A stretch of DNA of 64,000 nt from Sacculina carcini (GCA_916048095.2 OU696592.1:3967427-4031426), one strand, 5' to 3'. Counted from the stretch's first letter, positions 26,556-38,701 are shown. Notes: a model not told the origin generated them from the letters alone. Translations and numbers: made by a program.

Positions 26556-29500
26556 CGCTATAATTAAAACCCAATATAACTTGAGTCAAACCTACCCAAC
26601 CCAACCCAACCATCCAATCTTGACCGCACTCAGCCTAGTCTGAGGTGATTTAACTTATTAGTTTGTGATCACAAAATATACTGATGCGATCATAATTTGT
26701 AATCAGAAGACTGAGATTATCTACCCCAGGGGTCCCAAACACGCGGCCCACAAATACTTATCTCTCAACCCGCCAATATAGTATCGGAACCAAACTGTAA
26801 GGCAGCTAAATTCACATTTGTTGCATAATGCGATATAATTATACACCATTATCATATTATCTCATAATTCCCGGTTAATGCTTCCACTAATGCATCATAT
26901 TCATACAGTTGTTATTTTTCGGATTACACCGATATTATTCCTAATACATATATCATCAGATCGCAAAATATATTTAAAGATTCACATCATTCTCCAAAAT
27001 CATTTGCTTAAGAGCTATTCTACTTTTATCGCTAGAATATTTATTGCTAGCAAAAAATCATATACCTCGCTATCATTTAAACCCACTCTTTATATATACA
27101 TTTAAGCCCGCCCGTCGTGCGGAACAGTTCATTAAATATAATTAATATACAATTCATAAAAAAATTAGTGAACATTGAAAAAGAAAAACAAACCCATAAG
27201 AATGTTTAGCCAATATAAAAGTCTAAATGTGAAATTTATGTTTCAATTTAGAGAACATGTTTTCCACAACCCGCCTCATGTTTAAAGCTGCCCGTCGTGC
27301 GGAATAATTCAGAACTCAAACACGAAACAAACACAAAGAAAATTGATGAAAAACGACCAACAGAAAAAGTAAATTTCTATATTTTCATATTTATTTTCAC
27401 AAAATAGTTTGCTTAAACCGCCTCATATTTAAACCTGCCAGTCGTTCTGAATAATCCAGAACTCAGACACGAAACAATGAAAAATTACTACACTTTTTCA
27501 TCATAATGTTTCCAAAATATTTTTATAACTTAACATCAACGTCTAGCATTGAAACCCGCCAGTTGTGCGGAGCAATTATTAAAATGAAATTAATATTTAA
27601 TTCATAATCATATTGCAAATTAAAAAAGAAAACAGATATACTCATTAAAATCTTACTCAATTGAAAAGTCTAAATTTAATTATTTTTATTTCGACTACAT
27701 ATTTTCCTTTAACCCGCCTCATATTGAAACCCACCCGTCGTGCTCAACAATTCATAAAATAAAATGCATATTCAATCCATATAATAAACTGTATAAAAAT
27801 TAAAAAGCAAAAAATTTAACCTTTAAATACGTTCAACAATAAAAACTCTAAATGTGAATATTTTCATTATAAATTTGACAAAATATTATCCCTTAATCCA
27901 CCTCATATTTAAACCTACCCGCCGTGCGGAATAATTCAGAACACTAACACGTACAAAACAATGAAAATTCTAGCATGTAATCCCGCCCGTCGTGCGAAAC
28001 AGTTCATACTATTAAATTTGTATTCAATTCATGAGAGAAAATAAATATGAATTAATAAAGAAAAGAGTGAACCCAAAAAAAATCCTATTTAAACCTGCCC
28101 GTCGTGCTGAATAATTCACAACTCTGACACAAAACAATGAAAAATGACTAATTTTTTTATCATATTGTTTTCAAAATATATTTATAACTCAACATCACAA
28201 TCTAGCATTAAAACCCGCCCTTTGTGCAGAACAATAAATAAAGTAAAATGAATATTGAATTAATAAAATATGATTAGAAATTATAAAAGAAAAAATAAAC
28301 CCATAAAAAGTCTTAATCAATAGAAAATTATAAATGTGAATGTTTTTATTTTAGAGTGTGGCAAAATATTTTCCCTCGGACTGCCTCGTATTTAAACCCG
28401 CCCGTCGTGCGGAACTATAAATAGAATATAATGAATCAAAAAGCAAAAAGCTTATCCAATAGAAAAATATAAATTTGTAAATTCTTGTTTTAATTATTGA
28501 CGAATTGTTTTCCTCAACACTGCTCAAGTTCACACGCGTCCTTACTGTGTAGTAATTCAGAAGTGTAACACTATCAAAACAATGAAATCTTCTGTCATCT
28601 CTATAATTCCAGATTTATGCGTCCGCTAAAACATCATATTCATATAGTTGGCATTGCATGATATTACAACCCGTATCCTTATGCAACTTAAGCGTATGCA
28701 ACTTGAAATTAAACCAATTAAATTACACAGTAAAGTTCAGTAGCTTACTTTGTTCCAAGTAGCATTTTACCCGCCCGTCGTGCGGAACAATTCATGTGTA
28801 AATATTGAGGACAATAAAGCCTTTCTCTTCAGTATAGTGTAGCATTAATTAAACTGTACCCAATAAAACCACACCATCCATGCTTGGAGCTAATATGATG
28901 CATTCTCAATTGTGATTGGGCTTCAGTGAAATTTAATCGGTGTATATTCCTGTGTAATCGCAAGTGCGCATAATAGGTGTCAAATTGGTAATATGTGCTT
29001 TTGACTTTACACCGCCGTAACTTCCTTCAGATACACTTTGGAAACTTACAAATTATACCGTATTGTAGAACAAGATTTCTAGCACGATGGTATAATTTAT
29101 TTTTATATGTAACAAAAAGTTACTGAGAAATAGTAGAAAAATGAATAAATTTTAGTCGCCCGGTGTTTTTTGTATTTGTAAGTGTAATTTTGGATGTATT
29201 TGGGAATTTTGCCAATTTTACACGTTTTCTGTATCATTTGTGGGTATAAATTATAGCTTATCTTGTAGAACACAAAATTATCTACACAGTAGTATATTCC
29301 TGTGTAATCGCAAGTGCGCATAATAGCTGTCAAATTGGCAATTTGTCCTTTTGACTTTACACCACCGTAACTTCCTTCAGATACACTTTGGAAACATACA
29401 AATTATACCGTATTGTAGAAAACAAGATTTCTAGCACGATGGTATAATTGAGTTGTATGTGTAACAAATAGTTATTGAGAAATAGTAGAAAAATGAATTA

Positions 29501-30861
29501 ATTTTAGTCACCCGGTGTTCAAGTGTAATTTTGGATGTATTTGAGAATTTTGCCAATTTTACACGTTTTTTGTATCATTTATGGGTATAAATTATGACTT
29601 TTCTTGTAGAAAACAAAATTATCTACACATTAGTATAGGTTTCATAGCTGTACCATTGCTGGTTGATCAGCAATAGATAACGGAATATTGACCAAAATAT
29701 TCACGTTTTTTGTGCTAATTTTGCCTTTTTGACATTGTCATTTACACTTCACACCGCCGTAACTTTTTTTAATACACTTTGGAAAATTAAAAATTATACC
29801 GTGTTGTAGATAACAAAATTCCCAGCATGATGGTATTATTTATTTAGATTTGTGATAGTTAGTTTTTGAGAAATAGATAAAAAAAATATAGAAAATCGGG
29901 CGCGTGGAGTTTAAATAAAATTGTGAATGTAAATTGAATTTTTTCCATTTTACATGTTTTTTATTTGATTTTTGGGTATAAATTATCATTCGTTGAGTAG
30001 AACAGTAAATTTTCTACACAGTGGTATAATTTTTATAGTTGTACCATAAATTTAGTGTTAAGTGTAGGCAAGAAAATTTCCAACGTGATGGTACAAATTG
30101 TTAGCGAGTACGCCAAGTGGTGGCCGAGTATTAGCTGATAGAAAATGGACCAAGGAGGGTGGGACACACAGACACACAGAGGTTCTCTTTTATATATATA
30201 GATGTATGCTGTAATTTAATAAGAGGAAAATGGTTGGTTGATCCATGAAATTGGCCAACTGAGTCAATTTTGAAAAATAAAGCATGATGGCTGAAACAAA
30301 ATTCCCAGTATGATGGTATTATTTATTTAGATGTGTGATAATTACATTTTGAGAAATAGATAAAAAAGTATAGAAAATCGGACGCGTGGAGTTTAAATAA
30401 AATTTTGAATGAAGATTGATTTTTTTTACATTATACATGTTTTATATTCATTTTTTGGGTATGAATTATAGTTTTTTCAGTAAAATAGAAAATTTTCTAC
30501 ACAGTGGTATAATTTGTATAGTTGTAATTTGTACCATTGCTGTCTTCAGAAAATTGACTAAAATTTTCGCATTTTTCAGGGCTTATTTTGTCTTTTCAAC
30601 GCTATAACTTTTTTGGTTTCATTTTTAAAACCTAAAATTTAGTGTAAAGTGTAGACAAGAAAATTTCCAACGTGATGGTACAAATTGTTAGCGAGTATGT
30701 TTGGCCCGGGTTATTTTCATTGTCGGCTGTGATTTGTTTTGCATACTTGGTGTTTTATATGCGTCATTTAAAGTTTCTTTGTTTGAACACTTGTCACCAG
30801 TGATATCAATGTTGACTCGCTGGATCCACGCCAGACATAAAATCCACACATAAAATTGACC

Positions 30862-33175
30862 ATTATTATTATTATTATTATTAATTACAGGCAAATCCAG
30901 TAGCATGGGAAGAGTGCAAGCACTATTACCACCCTAAGGTGGCCCCATGTACCGGAAGCGCCCAAAAGATTCAGAGAGAAAGAGAGTTCGAAGAGAAAAA
31001 AGTCTAGAAAGAGAGTTGGAAAGAAAATAATATATAAATAACAATAAATAATAAACCATCATCCGATAACAATCCATAATGTCACTCCGCCCACGTTCCT
31101 CAATAAATAATATAATAATAACAATAAATATGTGATTCATTAAAAAACAGCCATCAATAAATAAGAATAAATATTTATAAATAAGTAATAAATAACAATC
31201 AAGAACAATACATATGATTCAATAAGAAACATCCAACAATAAATATAAATATGATTCAACAAGTAACAACAACACAAATAAATATGATTCAATAAACAAT
31301 AACACCAATAAATATGATTCAATAAACAACAACAACAATAAATATGATTCAATAAACAGCAACAACAATAAATATGATTCAATAAACAACAACAACAATA
31401 AATATGATTCAATAAACAGCAACAACAATAAATATGATTCAATAAACAACAACAACAATAAATATGACTCAATAAACAGCAACAACAATAAATATGATTC
31501 AATAAACAACAAACAACAACAGCCAACACTGAGTAAAAGTATAATTTAATAAATAACAACAACCAATAATGAATAGTAATAAATAGAGAGTAAAATAGGA
31601 ATAAATATAAATAAATAGAAAATAAATAACAATAAGCATGAATAAATAACAATAAGCATGAATAAATAACAATAAATATGAATAAATATACAATTAATAA
31701 GACCCAACAGTCAATTCCGCTCTTTCAGTAGCATTTCATTTACTTTGGCCTTGAATTTGTTCAAATTGTTCTGCGAGAAAGCCTCCTCCTTCAACGTGCT
31801 CCAAGTAGACACAGTGGCCGGAGGAAAGCAACGTTGGAATTGTTTTGTACGACAACGAATTAGAGCCATGCACTGGGAATGCTGTTTGGATGTAAACCGT
31901 GTGCTTCTTGCTGCCACGAAATCATCAGGAATTGACTTGCTCATCGGATGATGGTCGTTGTGCTTGATCTTGTACAGCATGCACACGCTGCTGACCTTTC
32001 GACGATGGCAAAGATCACCAAGAACCAAGTCACCACAGAGGAGCTTGCAAGTTCTAACAACTCTGTTGATGAGATTGAGGTGACAATCCGCAGCAGAAGA
32101 CCACACGGTGGCGGAGTACTCCAGAATTGGCAAAATGAAACAGCGAAAACAACTTTTTGAGATTGTGCTGCTACCGAACATCCGATATGCCTTTCTTATA
32201 ATTCCCAGTTTCCGCGATGCCGAACAAACTAGCTTCCGAATGTGACTCTCAAACGTCAGCTTTGAGTCTACATGTACTCCCAATATTTTGAGCTCATCAC
32301 ACACGTTGAGTTGGGCGTCATTTATGAGGATAGCTCCATGTGAAGGCTGAACGGTACGTGACCTTGAAACCAACAAGCATTTAGATTCCGAAGTGTTCAG
32401 CATCATATTCCACCTCTCACACCACTTCAGGACGCTGCTGAGATCGTCGTTGACCGTTTGACGCACCTGTGGTCTGTCCGAAGGATATGAAATTACAGCC
32501 ATCAAGGTGATATCATCAGCATATCCATATACAGGGTTGCGTGTGGTTGTGTACAGGTCAGCGGTGTAAATGTTGAACAAAATAGGACCCAACACACTTC
32601 CCTGCGGGACACCGGACACAATGCTCTGCCAGCAACTGTATGCTCCATCGATGGCAACACGTTGTACGCAATTGGATAGAAATTGATGCAAAACACTTAG
32701 CAAACGGCCGCCGACTCCAATGTTTCTCAGATTTTGCAACAAGCCCTGGTGGCTCACACGGTCAAATGCTGCCGAGAAATCCAACTGCACAATCCAGGCT
32801 TCACTGCCTTTGTCTAGCTCTTGCTGGAGCTCATGCGTGATAGTAAGCAGAGCGTCAGCCGTGCTGAGTTTTTTGCGGTATGCAAATTGGTTTTCCCACA
32901 GCAGATTGTTGCTCTCCAGGTACTTGGACAGTCTGGAAGATATCAAGTGCTCGAATATTTTGGACAGAATCGGCGTAATTGATAGTGGCCGGTAGTTTGC
33001 AACATCAGCTGAATTGGTTCCTTTTGGTATGGGCGTGATATTCGCAACCCGCCAACATGATGGAAACGAACCAGTCTTCATCAAGCGCCTGAAAAGAGCA
33101 CTGAGCTTCGGAGCTAGAGTATCTGCCGTGTTCTTGAAAAATAGCGGAAACATATTCAGAGGGTCTGTATATGAT
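30862..33175 (-). mobile_element. LINE-A, 5'-truncated non-LTR retrotransposon
   Basis: Transcribed leftward. The RT frame ends at 31711, a ~850-bp AT-rich 3' UTR with a 30-bp minisatellite follows, and the element ends in a (TAA)n tail at 30862-30884. The right (5') end is cut near 33175, so ORF1 and endonuclease are missing. A second scrap with the same tail lies at 40987-41308. The (TAA)n tail and RT motifs place it among CR1/Jockey-type LINEs; the exact clade is not fixed. Confidence 0.88.
31250..31515. repeat. 30-bp minisatellite in the LINE-A 3' UTR
   Basis: About nine units of AATATGATTCAATAAACAAC plus AACAACAATA, alternating between AACAAC and CAGCAAC variants. On the minus strand it stays open (a repeating LLLLLFIESY peptide), but it lies after the RT stop and is not coding. 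Each unit has AATAAA on the plus strand. Confidence 0.93.
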
Positions 33176-33237
33176 AAAAATACCGCTTCCCACCACAACG
33201 TGCCAGCCCGTACAACTGCTCTTGTGGTGAAAGACAA
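31711..33237 (-). CDS. LINE-A reverse transcriptase, C-terminal 500 residues
   Basis: The open frame is intact from the 5' truncation point to its natural stop. The first ~20 codons (33175-33237) are flanking sequence and the first ATG is fortuitous. RT motifs in order are NYRPLSITPILSKIFE (~residue 80), LDFSAAFDRVSH (~150), SGVPQGSVLGPILFNIY (~208), the catalytic YGYADDITL (~237) and LKILGVHVDSKLTF (~318). A C-terminal region with spaced cysteines (CFRCF, CKLLC, LCHRRK) follows. It would copy LINE RNA at a nicked target (target-primed reverse transcription). The intact 500-codon RT indicates a fairly young insertion, although without endonuclease it is not autonomous. Confidence 0.85.
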   Translation of the reverse strand: MSFTTRAVVRAGTLWWEAVFLSYTDPLNMFPLFFKNTADTLAPKLSALFRRLMKTGSFPSCWRVANITPIPKGTNSADVANYRPLSITPILSKIFEHLISSRLSKYLESNNLLWENQFAYRKKLSTADALLTITHELQQELDKGSEAWIVQLDFSAAFDRVSHQGLLQNLRNIGVGGRLLSVLHQFLSNCVQRVAIDGAYSCWQSIVSGVPQGSVLGPILFNIYTADLYTTTRNPVYGYADDITLMAVISYPSDRPQVRQTVNDDLSSVLKWCERWNMMLNTSESKCLLVSRSRTVQPSHGAILINDAQLNVCDELKILGVHVDSKLTFESHIRKLVCSASRKLGIIRKAYRMFGSSTISKSCFRCFILPILEYSATVWSSAADCHLNLINRVVRTCKLLCGDLVLGDLCHRRKVSSVCMLYKIKHNDHHPMSKSIPDDFVAARSTRFTSKQHSQCMALIRCRTKQFQRCFPPATVSTWSTLKEEAFSQNNLNKFKAKVNEMLLKERN

Positions 33238-33982
33238 AAGTAAAGAGCCTGTACGAGCTGATAACTTGCAACATCATCTGCAAACGGTACAAGTGAAAGC
33301 GGCCCGTCCTACATCATCTCGTGGTTTTGTTTTGCGCTGCTCCACCGAAGACGCCGCTGCCCAGGCAGCCAAGTCGCTTGCCGACAACATCGACGGAGTG
33401 CAAGTAGCAGTGCTGAATAAGCAGCAAACAATTCTGCCGAAAATCACTCTCGTGAATGTGCCACCCTCGTCCCCTGATAGTCTGCTGGTCTCCCTGCGTG
33501 CCAAGAACAGTTTTCTCACTGATGTCCCAGAAGCCGACCTCAAGTTATTCTTCATCACCCCGCCTAAACAAGGTCGCTCTCATGCCGTGCTGGGAGTCTC
33601 ACCGGGAGTTCGGCAAAAAATTCGCGAGGGAGGTGATCGCCTCTTCGTCCACCTACGCTGTTGTCGCGTTTATGACAGGTTTTGGGTGACTCGCTGCTCT
33701 TGCTGCTGTGGACTTGGTCACAAGTTTGAGCGTTGCCCAACAAAAGTACCCGTCTGTGGCTATTGTGCTGGTCCCCACCCCTCCTCCGCCTGTCCTGATC
33801 GCAGCACACTGAAATGTGTCAACTACACTAATCACGGCCACACTTCTAACCATTCTGTTTTTTCTCCGCAGTGTTCTTCCTTCTTGGCTGTCCGCAATTC
33901 TATCCGTGTCCGCACTCTCTTAGCTCCCACCCCCTCACCACCGACCGTCATCCCTCGTCATCCCTCGCCAATGCTAAATTGA
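33187..33982 (+). pseudogene. LINE-B ORF1 (gag-like nucleic-acid-binding protein), partial
   Basis: The frame is open through 33982. It aligns with residues ~125-370 of LINE-C ORF1: VTLVNVP/VTVVNIP, SPDSLLVSLRAKNS, GVSPGVRQKIREGGDRLFV, VYDRFWVTRC. Two CCHC-like knuckles follow, CSCCCGLGHKFERC and CGYCAGPHPSSAC, then SFLAVRN. The N-terminal PHD region present in LINE-C is missing because of the 5' truncation. The protein would bind the LINE RNA. Confidence 0.8.
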
Positions 33983-34109
33983 CTATCGCCTTCTAGCGAT
34001 TCTTCCCTTCCTCTTTCTATTTCAGCGCAATTTCCCTGCCGCTCTTCCATCTCTTCCCTGTCCTGTTCCTCACTTCCCTCACCTCAACCTAGTCCACATT
34101 TTAACTCTA

Positions 34110-36936
34110 AGTATCTTTCAATTGGATTTCTCAACATCAGATCGGCTCGAAATAAAACGACTCACATATCCCACCTATTTTCCTCACATAATATCTCTAT
34201 TATCTGTCTTGCCGAAACCTGGCTCCTTGATTCTGATATTTCCTCTTTCTCTGCTAACTTACCTTCCTGTTCTTCATTCCTACACAAATCGCGCGACAGT
34301 TCTAAGTCTTCGGGTGGCGGGGTAGGCTGTCTATTCTCCAAAGGTCTCTAAATTTCGTCCCTTTCCAATCTGGTTTCCTCTCCCACCTCATTCGAATTCC
34401 TAGCTCTCACCCTCTCGGTCCCCTCTTTTAACAAGTTTTGCATCCTTATCATTTACCGTCCCAATCACCCCGGCACTTCCGCGATGTTTTTTCAAGAGTT
34501 TCCTCCTCTCATTGAAGCAGTCTCGTCTATTTTCTCCAGCCGTTTTATCATACTCGGCGAATTTAACTTCTGGCTTGATTCACCCTCGGTCAATCCTTAC
34601 TGCTTGAATTTTATCTCATTACTTACTTCCCATGGTCTCTCTTATTCATCTCTCTCTCCTACTCATATATCTGGCCATACACTTGATCTAGTCCTGTTTC
34701 CCTCCCCATTTCTCTCGACTGATCCTGTACCTTCCCATATCCTTGTATTTCCTCCTGATTCCTCCGTCTCTGACCATAGCCTACTTTTATCTACTCTGTC
34801 GCTCACTTGTCCCCCTTCTCATACTCCGTCCAGCTATCGTAACTACAAATGTTTTAATTCCATTCAATTTCACTCACTATTATCCTCCTGTCTCCCTATC
34901 TCTGCTCTGTATTATCTTCCTCCCCATGATATCTACCCATATTTCTCTTCCGCACTCTCCCATATAAATAATTGTAGGCTCCCAATCATCACTCGCTCAT
35001 CTTCCTCTCGCTCTCCTCCTTGGTCATCTCCTCAGCTTCGTGTACTCAAGTCTTTTCAACGACGTCTTGAGCGTACTTGGAGGCGTCCACGATCTTCTTC
35101 CGATTGGCTTTTGTTTTGCTCCGCTCGCTCATCTTTCACTTCTGCTTTTTCTGCTGCTAAAAGTAGCTACTATAGCTCCAAACTCGCGTCCCTTTCTCGT
35201 TCCTCCAAGTCATTGTGGTCCACTCTGAACTCTCTCTGCGATCTTCACTCTCCTGCTTTTTCCTCTCCTCTAACGGCTCCCTAGTTCTCAACATTTTTCT
35301 CTGAAAAAGTAAAACTCACACAATCGAGTATTCCCACCAACTCTGCTGCCCTCACTCACACTTCCACTCATCACCGGTTTACATCCTTCTCTCACATTGA
35401 TCTTCATGATATCCTTTCCCTCGTTTCCTCTTCCAAGCTCTCCTTCTCACCAGCTGATCCAATCAACTTCTCTGCTATTTCCAAATCCCTTCCTTCCCTG
35501 GTTCCTTATCTCCTGCATCTTATCAACTCCTCTTTTCTTCACGGCCAGTTTCTCGCTGACAAACATGCAATTGTCCGTCCGATTCTTAAGAAACAGAACC
35601 TTGACTCTTCTATACGCAGTAACTATCGTCCTATATCTCTTCTGAGCTTTGCTTCTAAACTTCTCGAGTCCGCTATCTCCGCGCAACTTTCCCCTTTCAT
35701 CTGCCAGTCTCTTGATCTCTTCCAATCCGGGCTTCGCACTTCTCATTCTACCGAATCAGTTCTTCTTTCTATCTCCAATGGCATCCTTTCGCACTTCTCC
35801 TACCGTCGCTCTGCTCTTCTCGATATGTCCTCCGCCTTCGACCTTGTTAATCACTCTATCCTAATTCATGACTTCTTTCATCTTGGTATCTCGTCTTCTG
35901 CCCTCTCTCTCCTTAAATCGTACCTTTCGGGAAGGACCTACTCTGTCAACTTCAATTCCTCTGTATCTGATCCTATCCATCTTTCATCAGGTGTCCCTCA
36001 GGGATCTATTCTTGGTCCGATACTCTTTAACCTTTACATGTCCTCCCTCTGTCCTATCCTTCGTAAGTATTCCATCTAATTTCATATCTACGCTGATGAC
36101 ATTCAGTTATATATCCCTCTTCCTTTTCCTTCTCCGCCTTTTCTCTCTGACATCCTATCCACCATCTCTTCTTGGGCGTAGTCCCGTCATCTTCTCCTCA
36201 ACTCGTCCAAGTCTGAGTTTCTGCTCTTCATCCTCCTCGTATTCTTCCTCCTCGCTTACCTCTTATCCTATCATCGACAGTTCGCAATCTCGGAGTTATT
36301 TTTGACTCATCTCTCTCTTCCTCCGACAACATCCTCTCTGTCGCCCGCACTTGTCGCCCTATCTTGAGATCCCACTATCCTATACGCTCATATCTCGACA
36401 GACCTTCCGCAATCAAACTTATTCACTCTCATATATTCTCTAGACTTGACTATTGTAATTCTTTGTACATCCATGCTCCTCGTCGTTCTCTTAAAATCCT
36501 ACAACGCGTTATTAATCAATCTTGTCGTTTTGTCCTTAATCCTGTACCTTGTCGTCACACTCCTCAATTTATTTTTCAATTTCGCTGGCTCCCTATTTTT
36601 CCACGTATTCACTTTCGCCTGTGCTGTCTGATATATAACCTTCTCCACGATTCTCATCAACCATCCTATCTCCGCCTTCTCCTCACTCCTTGCCTCACTC
36701 CTTCCCGAATTCCTCTTCCCCTTGTATGCCCTCGTGCTGTAAATGAATCTTCTTGGTCCTCCAAATCATTCTTTTTTTCCGCCGCTCGCCTTTACAATTC
36801 CATCCCAGTTCACATTACTTCTTCTCTTTCCTACAATTCTTTCCGCTCTAAGCTCTCCAAACACTTTTTTACCTCTCTTTTGACCCAGTCTCCCACACTC
36901 TCACACCTTTTGCATCACTATAACATGTTACTTTAG
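34110..36936 (+). pseudogene. LINE-B endonuclease-reverse transcriptase, broken
   Basis: The endonuclease starts near 34120 (FLNIRSARNK), followed by the catalytic-glutamate motif AETWLLDSD. A frame change occurs before 34484, where GEFNFWLDSPSVNP, THISGHTLDLV and the catalytic-histidine motif VSDHSLLL follow. Stops and shifts occur again near 35284 and 36079. RT motifs are FDLVNHSIL (~35835), SGVPQGSILGPILFNLYMSS (~35990), YADDIQLYIP (~36090, in a different frame from the preceding motif), DYCNSLYIHAPRRSL (~36450) and the C-terminal WLPIFPRIHFRL and AARLYNSIPVHI. The order is that of CR1/L2 LINEs. At least four disruptions make it inactive. Confidence 0.85.
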
Positions 36937-37040
36937 CCTGTTCTTACTCGTATTCCTTCTCTCATTTGCATGCTTACTCTATCTACGCTATGAATATATT
37001 CTCCCGAGTTGTGTTTGCTGTGTTGTGTTGTCATTATGTT

Positions 37041-37752
37041 GTATGTCACGGCAAACACCCCCTCTATCCCACACAATGTTCCCCCACTATGTTCACGTGG
37101 CATTTTGTATTAACCTTTCGTTGCATGTGAATATTCACATTGAATCATTGATATTTTGCTCACACAGTGGTTGACTATGTGACTCGTGACTAGGGCCACT
37201 AAAAATATACACGTTACATAAAGTAATTACAGTAATTGTTTTCGAGAAAAAGTAATCTTAAACAACTTATGCTTCTGAAAAATTTAATTTTTGCAGTTCT
37301 ATAAGAAATGATCCCAATCTCCCTGCACTATTTCCCACATTATCTTCGTTTTTGTGCAATTTCTCCAATACACCAACAAAAAATGATATATCATTGCAAA
37401 AGGAAAGATATGAAGTTATTAAAAAGTGACAATAAATGATGAAAAAGTTTAAGGTTAATGCAGAAGCGAAAAAGCACTCCTAGATAATGTAACTATATCT
37501 CTTAGTAATGATCCCAACAATGCTTTTTGTGTTGCTTCAGCTGGTAATTTCTTGCGCCAGTACGTATGTCTGTTTGAGCGTAAACACTGTATATGTGTTT
37601 GCTTGTGTGTGTGTGTGTGTATGTGTGTGCTATATGTATGCTTGCCTTCCGTCCTAATGTAAGTAACCTATGTTTACAGTCTTAAAATCAGGTGGCACTC
37701 TTTCGGTGCTTGAACTCAAACGTGGTAGAGAGGCGCTGCCTCACTGCCTGAA
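37041..37752 (+). repeat. repeat R, copy 2, left part
   Basis: Begins at GTCACGGCAAACACCCCCTC, the internal R segment found at 10677, 41453 and 55228, so the R head is absent. It includes a short GT run at 37605-37625 and continues to ACTGCCTGAA, where the solo LTR interrupts it. R resumes at 38702. Confidence 0.8.
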
Positions 37753-37756
37753 ACCT

Positions 37757-38701
37757 TGTTGGTAGCAATGGCAACCGTCGTGAAAAACCAGCTGCACGGA
37801 GTGTTGCACACAGCCACCGCGATTGCGCAAGAATTCACTAATTAGTCGCCTTTAGCAAGGCGTAAAATTGCGGAATTCGTTGACAAAATTGGCCTTTATA
37901 AAGGCGCATATGAGGTGTAATCGCTAAACGAGTGCGCCTTTAAAAAGGCGTGAAGAGATGCGAGGGGTACGTTACAGTGCAGAAAAAGCAGCTGGGTTTT
38001 TCCAGTGTATTAGCAAGTACAGCGTAGACTGGCAAAACAGCACGGCGAAATAACATTAAACACAAGGCGAGTATTGCAGAGGAGCAGCTGCAGGTGTGCT
38101 TGCAGTGTTGCTGGAGAGAGTGACGAGTGCGCAGGAACAGTGAGTTCACTCAGCATTGTGCGCCCCCTTATATAGCCCGATGATTCATGCCGTTGTCGGA
38201 GCGCGCCGGAAGTGTGTCCGACAACCACATAAACTCGAGCTGATATTGGTCTAAACGGTTGTGCTTTTGCGCAAAGCACGCGACTAAATGAATAGAGGAC
38301 CGGGGTGCAACACGTACATCCACATGCACAATACATTACAGTATATATAAATAGGCAACACATATGAACAGCAAATACACATGCACGTTGATGCATATGC
38401 ACAAGCCAACATGAACGTACACAATTCAAAACCTATACTAACGTCACTTATGCATACATACAAAACATTTAAACACAAAACAAGATTATGTTTTAATTAT
38501 GCGTGGTTCCCTAGGACATGGTTCAATACACTACACATGTTTCGCGCAGACAATAGCTTGGAATAACGTGCTACAACATTTTTCATCAAATTTATACCAC
38601 AGTTTAACGAATAACGTAGCATGTATATATGTACTAAAAGTGTGCGCCTAAATACAAGAATATAACACATTAATATTTACAAGGAACGAATGGCGCCTAC
38701 A
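37757..38701. mobile_element. solo LTR with 4-bp target duplication
   Basis: A 945-bp segment starts TGTTGGTAGC and ends GCGCCTACA, flanked by ACCT at 37753-37756 and 38702-38705. The uninterrupted R copy at 42231 reads CTGAAATCTATCTCTC, so it provides the empty site with one substitution. TG...CA ends with a short inverted repeat, a 4-bp duplication and no coding region indicate a solo LTR of a Ty3/gypsy-type element left by LTR-LTR recombination. CTTATATAGCCC near 38167 could be its TATA box. A DNA transposon with very short inverted repeats is the less likely alternative. Confidence 0.7.
37847..37950. repeat. three evenly spaced short palindromes
   Basis: CGCCTTTAGCAAGGCG (37847), GCCTTTATAAAGGC (37892, a perfect palindrome) and CGCCTTTAAAAAGGCG (37935) are spaced about 44 bp apart inside the solo LTR. 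They look like repeated binding sites or small hairpins in an LTR control region. Confidence 0.8.

Larger units (their letters stand above)
15628..30650. repeat. main AT-rich block of CCCGCCCGTCGTGCGG modules
   Basis: About 15 kb without any gene. Two alternating module types recur dozens of times. Type alpha has CCGCCTCATATTTAAACC then CGCCCGTCGTGCGGAATAAT and TTCAGAACTCGAACACG. Type beta has CCCGCCCGTTGTGCGGAGCA then ATTCATAAAATGAAATTCAT. Several beta copies start AGCATTAAAACCCGCCC immediately after a TATATATA run. Complete short units are about 460 bp (for example 19030-19490 and 22572-23025) and end with GACAGACAGATAA plus a TA-rich tail. Longer units end with GGTGGGACAGACAAAC, then TCTCTTTTATATATATAGA (22500-22570, 30140-30203). 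Short open frames here are chance products. Confidence 0.85.
33187..37040 (+). mobile_element. LINE-B, nearly full-length CR1/L2-like LINE, 5'-truncated
   Basis: Contains, in order, the C-terminal part of ORF1, an APE-type endonuclease and a reverse transcriptase with its C-terminal domain, then about 100 bases of 3' UTR ending in TGTTGTGTTGTCATTATG near 37040. It is broken by frameshifts and stops. The left end lies head-to-head with the truncated 5' end of LINE-A. The right end joins repeat R at GTCACGGCAAACACC. It is closely related to LINE-C, D and E by the shared signature SGVPQGSILGPILFNLYMSS. Confidence 0.88.

Noticed and set aside
15862-30607. Many 60-100-codon open frames in the AT-rich block
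   Set aside because: They begin and end at random within repeated modules, are not kept between module copies and have no recognisable domain.
34484-36936. Separate small genes in the LINE-B region
   Set aside because: The open frames are pieces of one decayed endonuclease-RT, shown by ordered motifs matching LINE-C and LINE-D.
38010-38478. Cysteine-rich open frames on the minus strand within the solo LTR
   Set aside because: No domain, no conservation evidence, and they lie wholly inside the LTR-like insertion.
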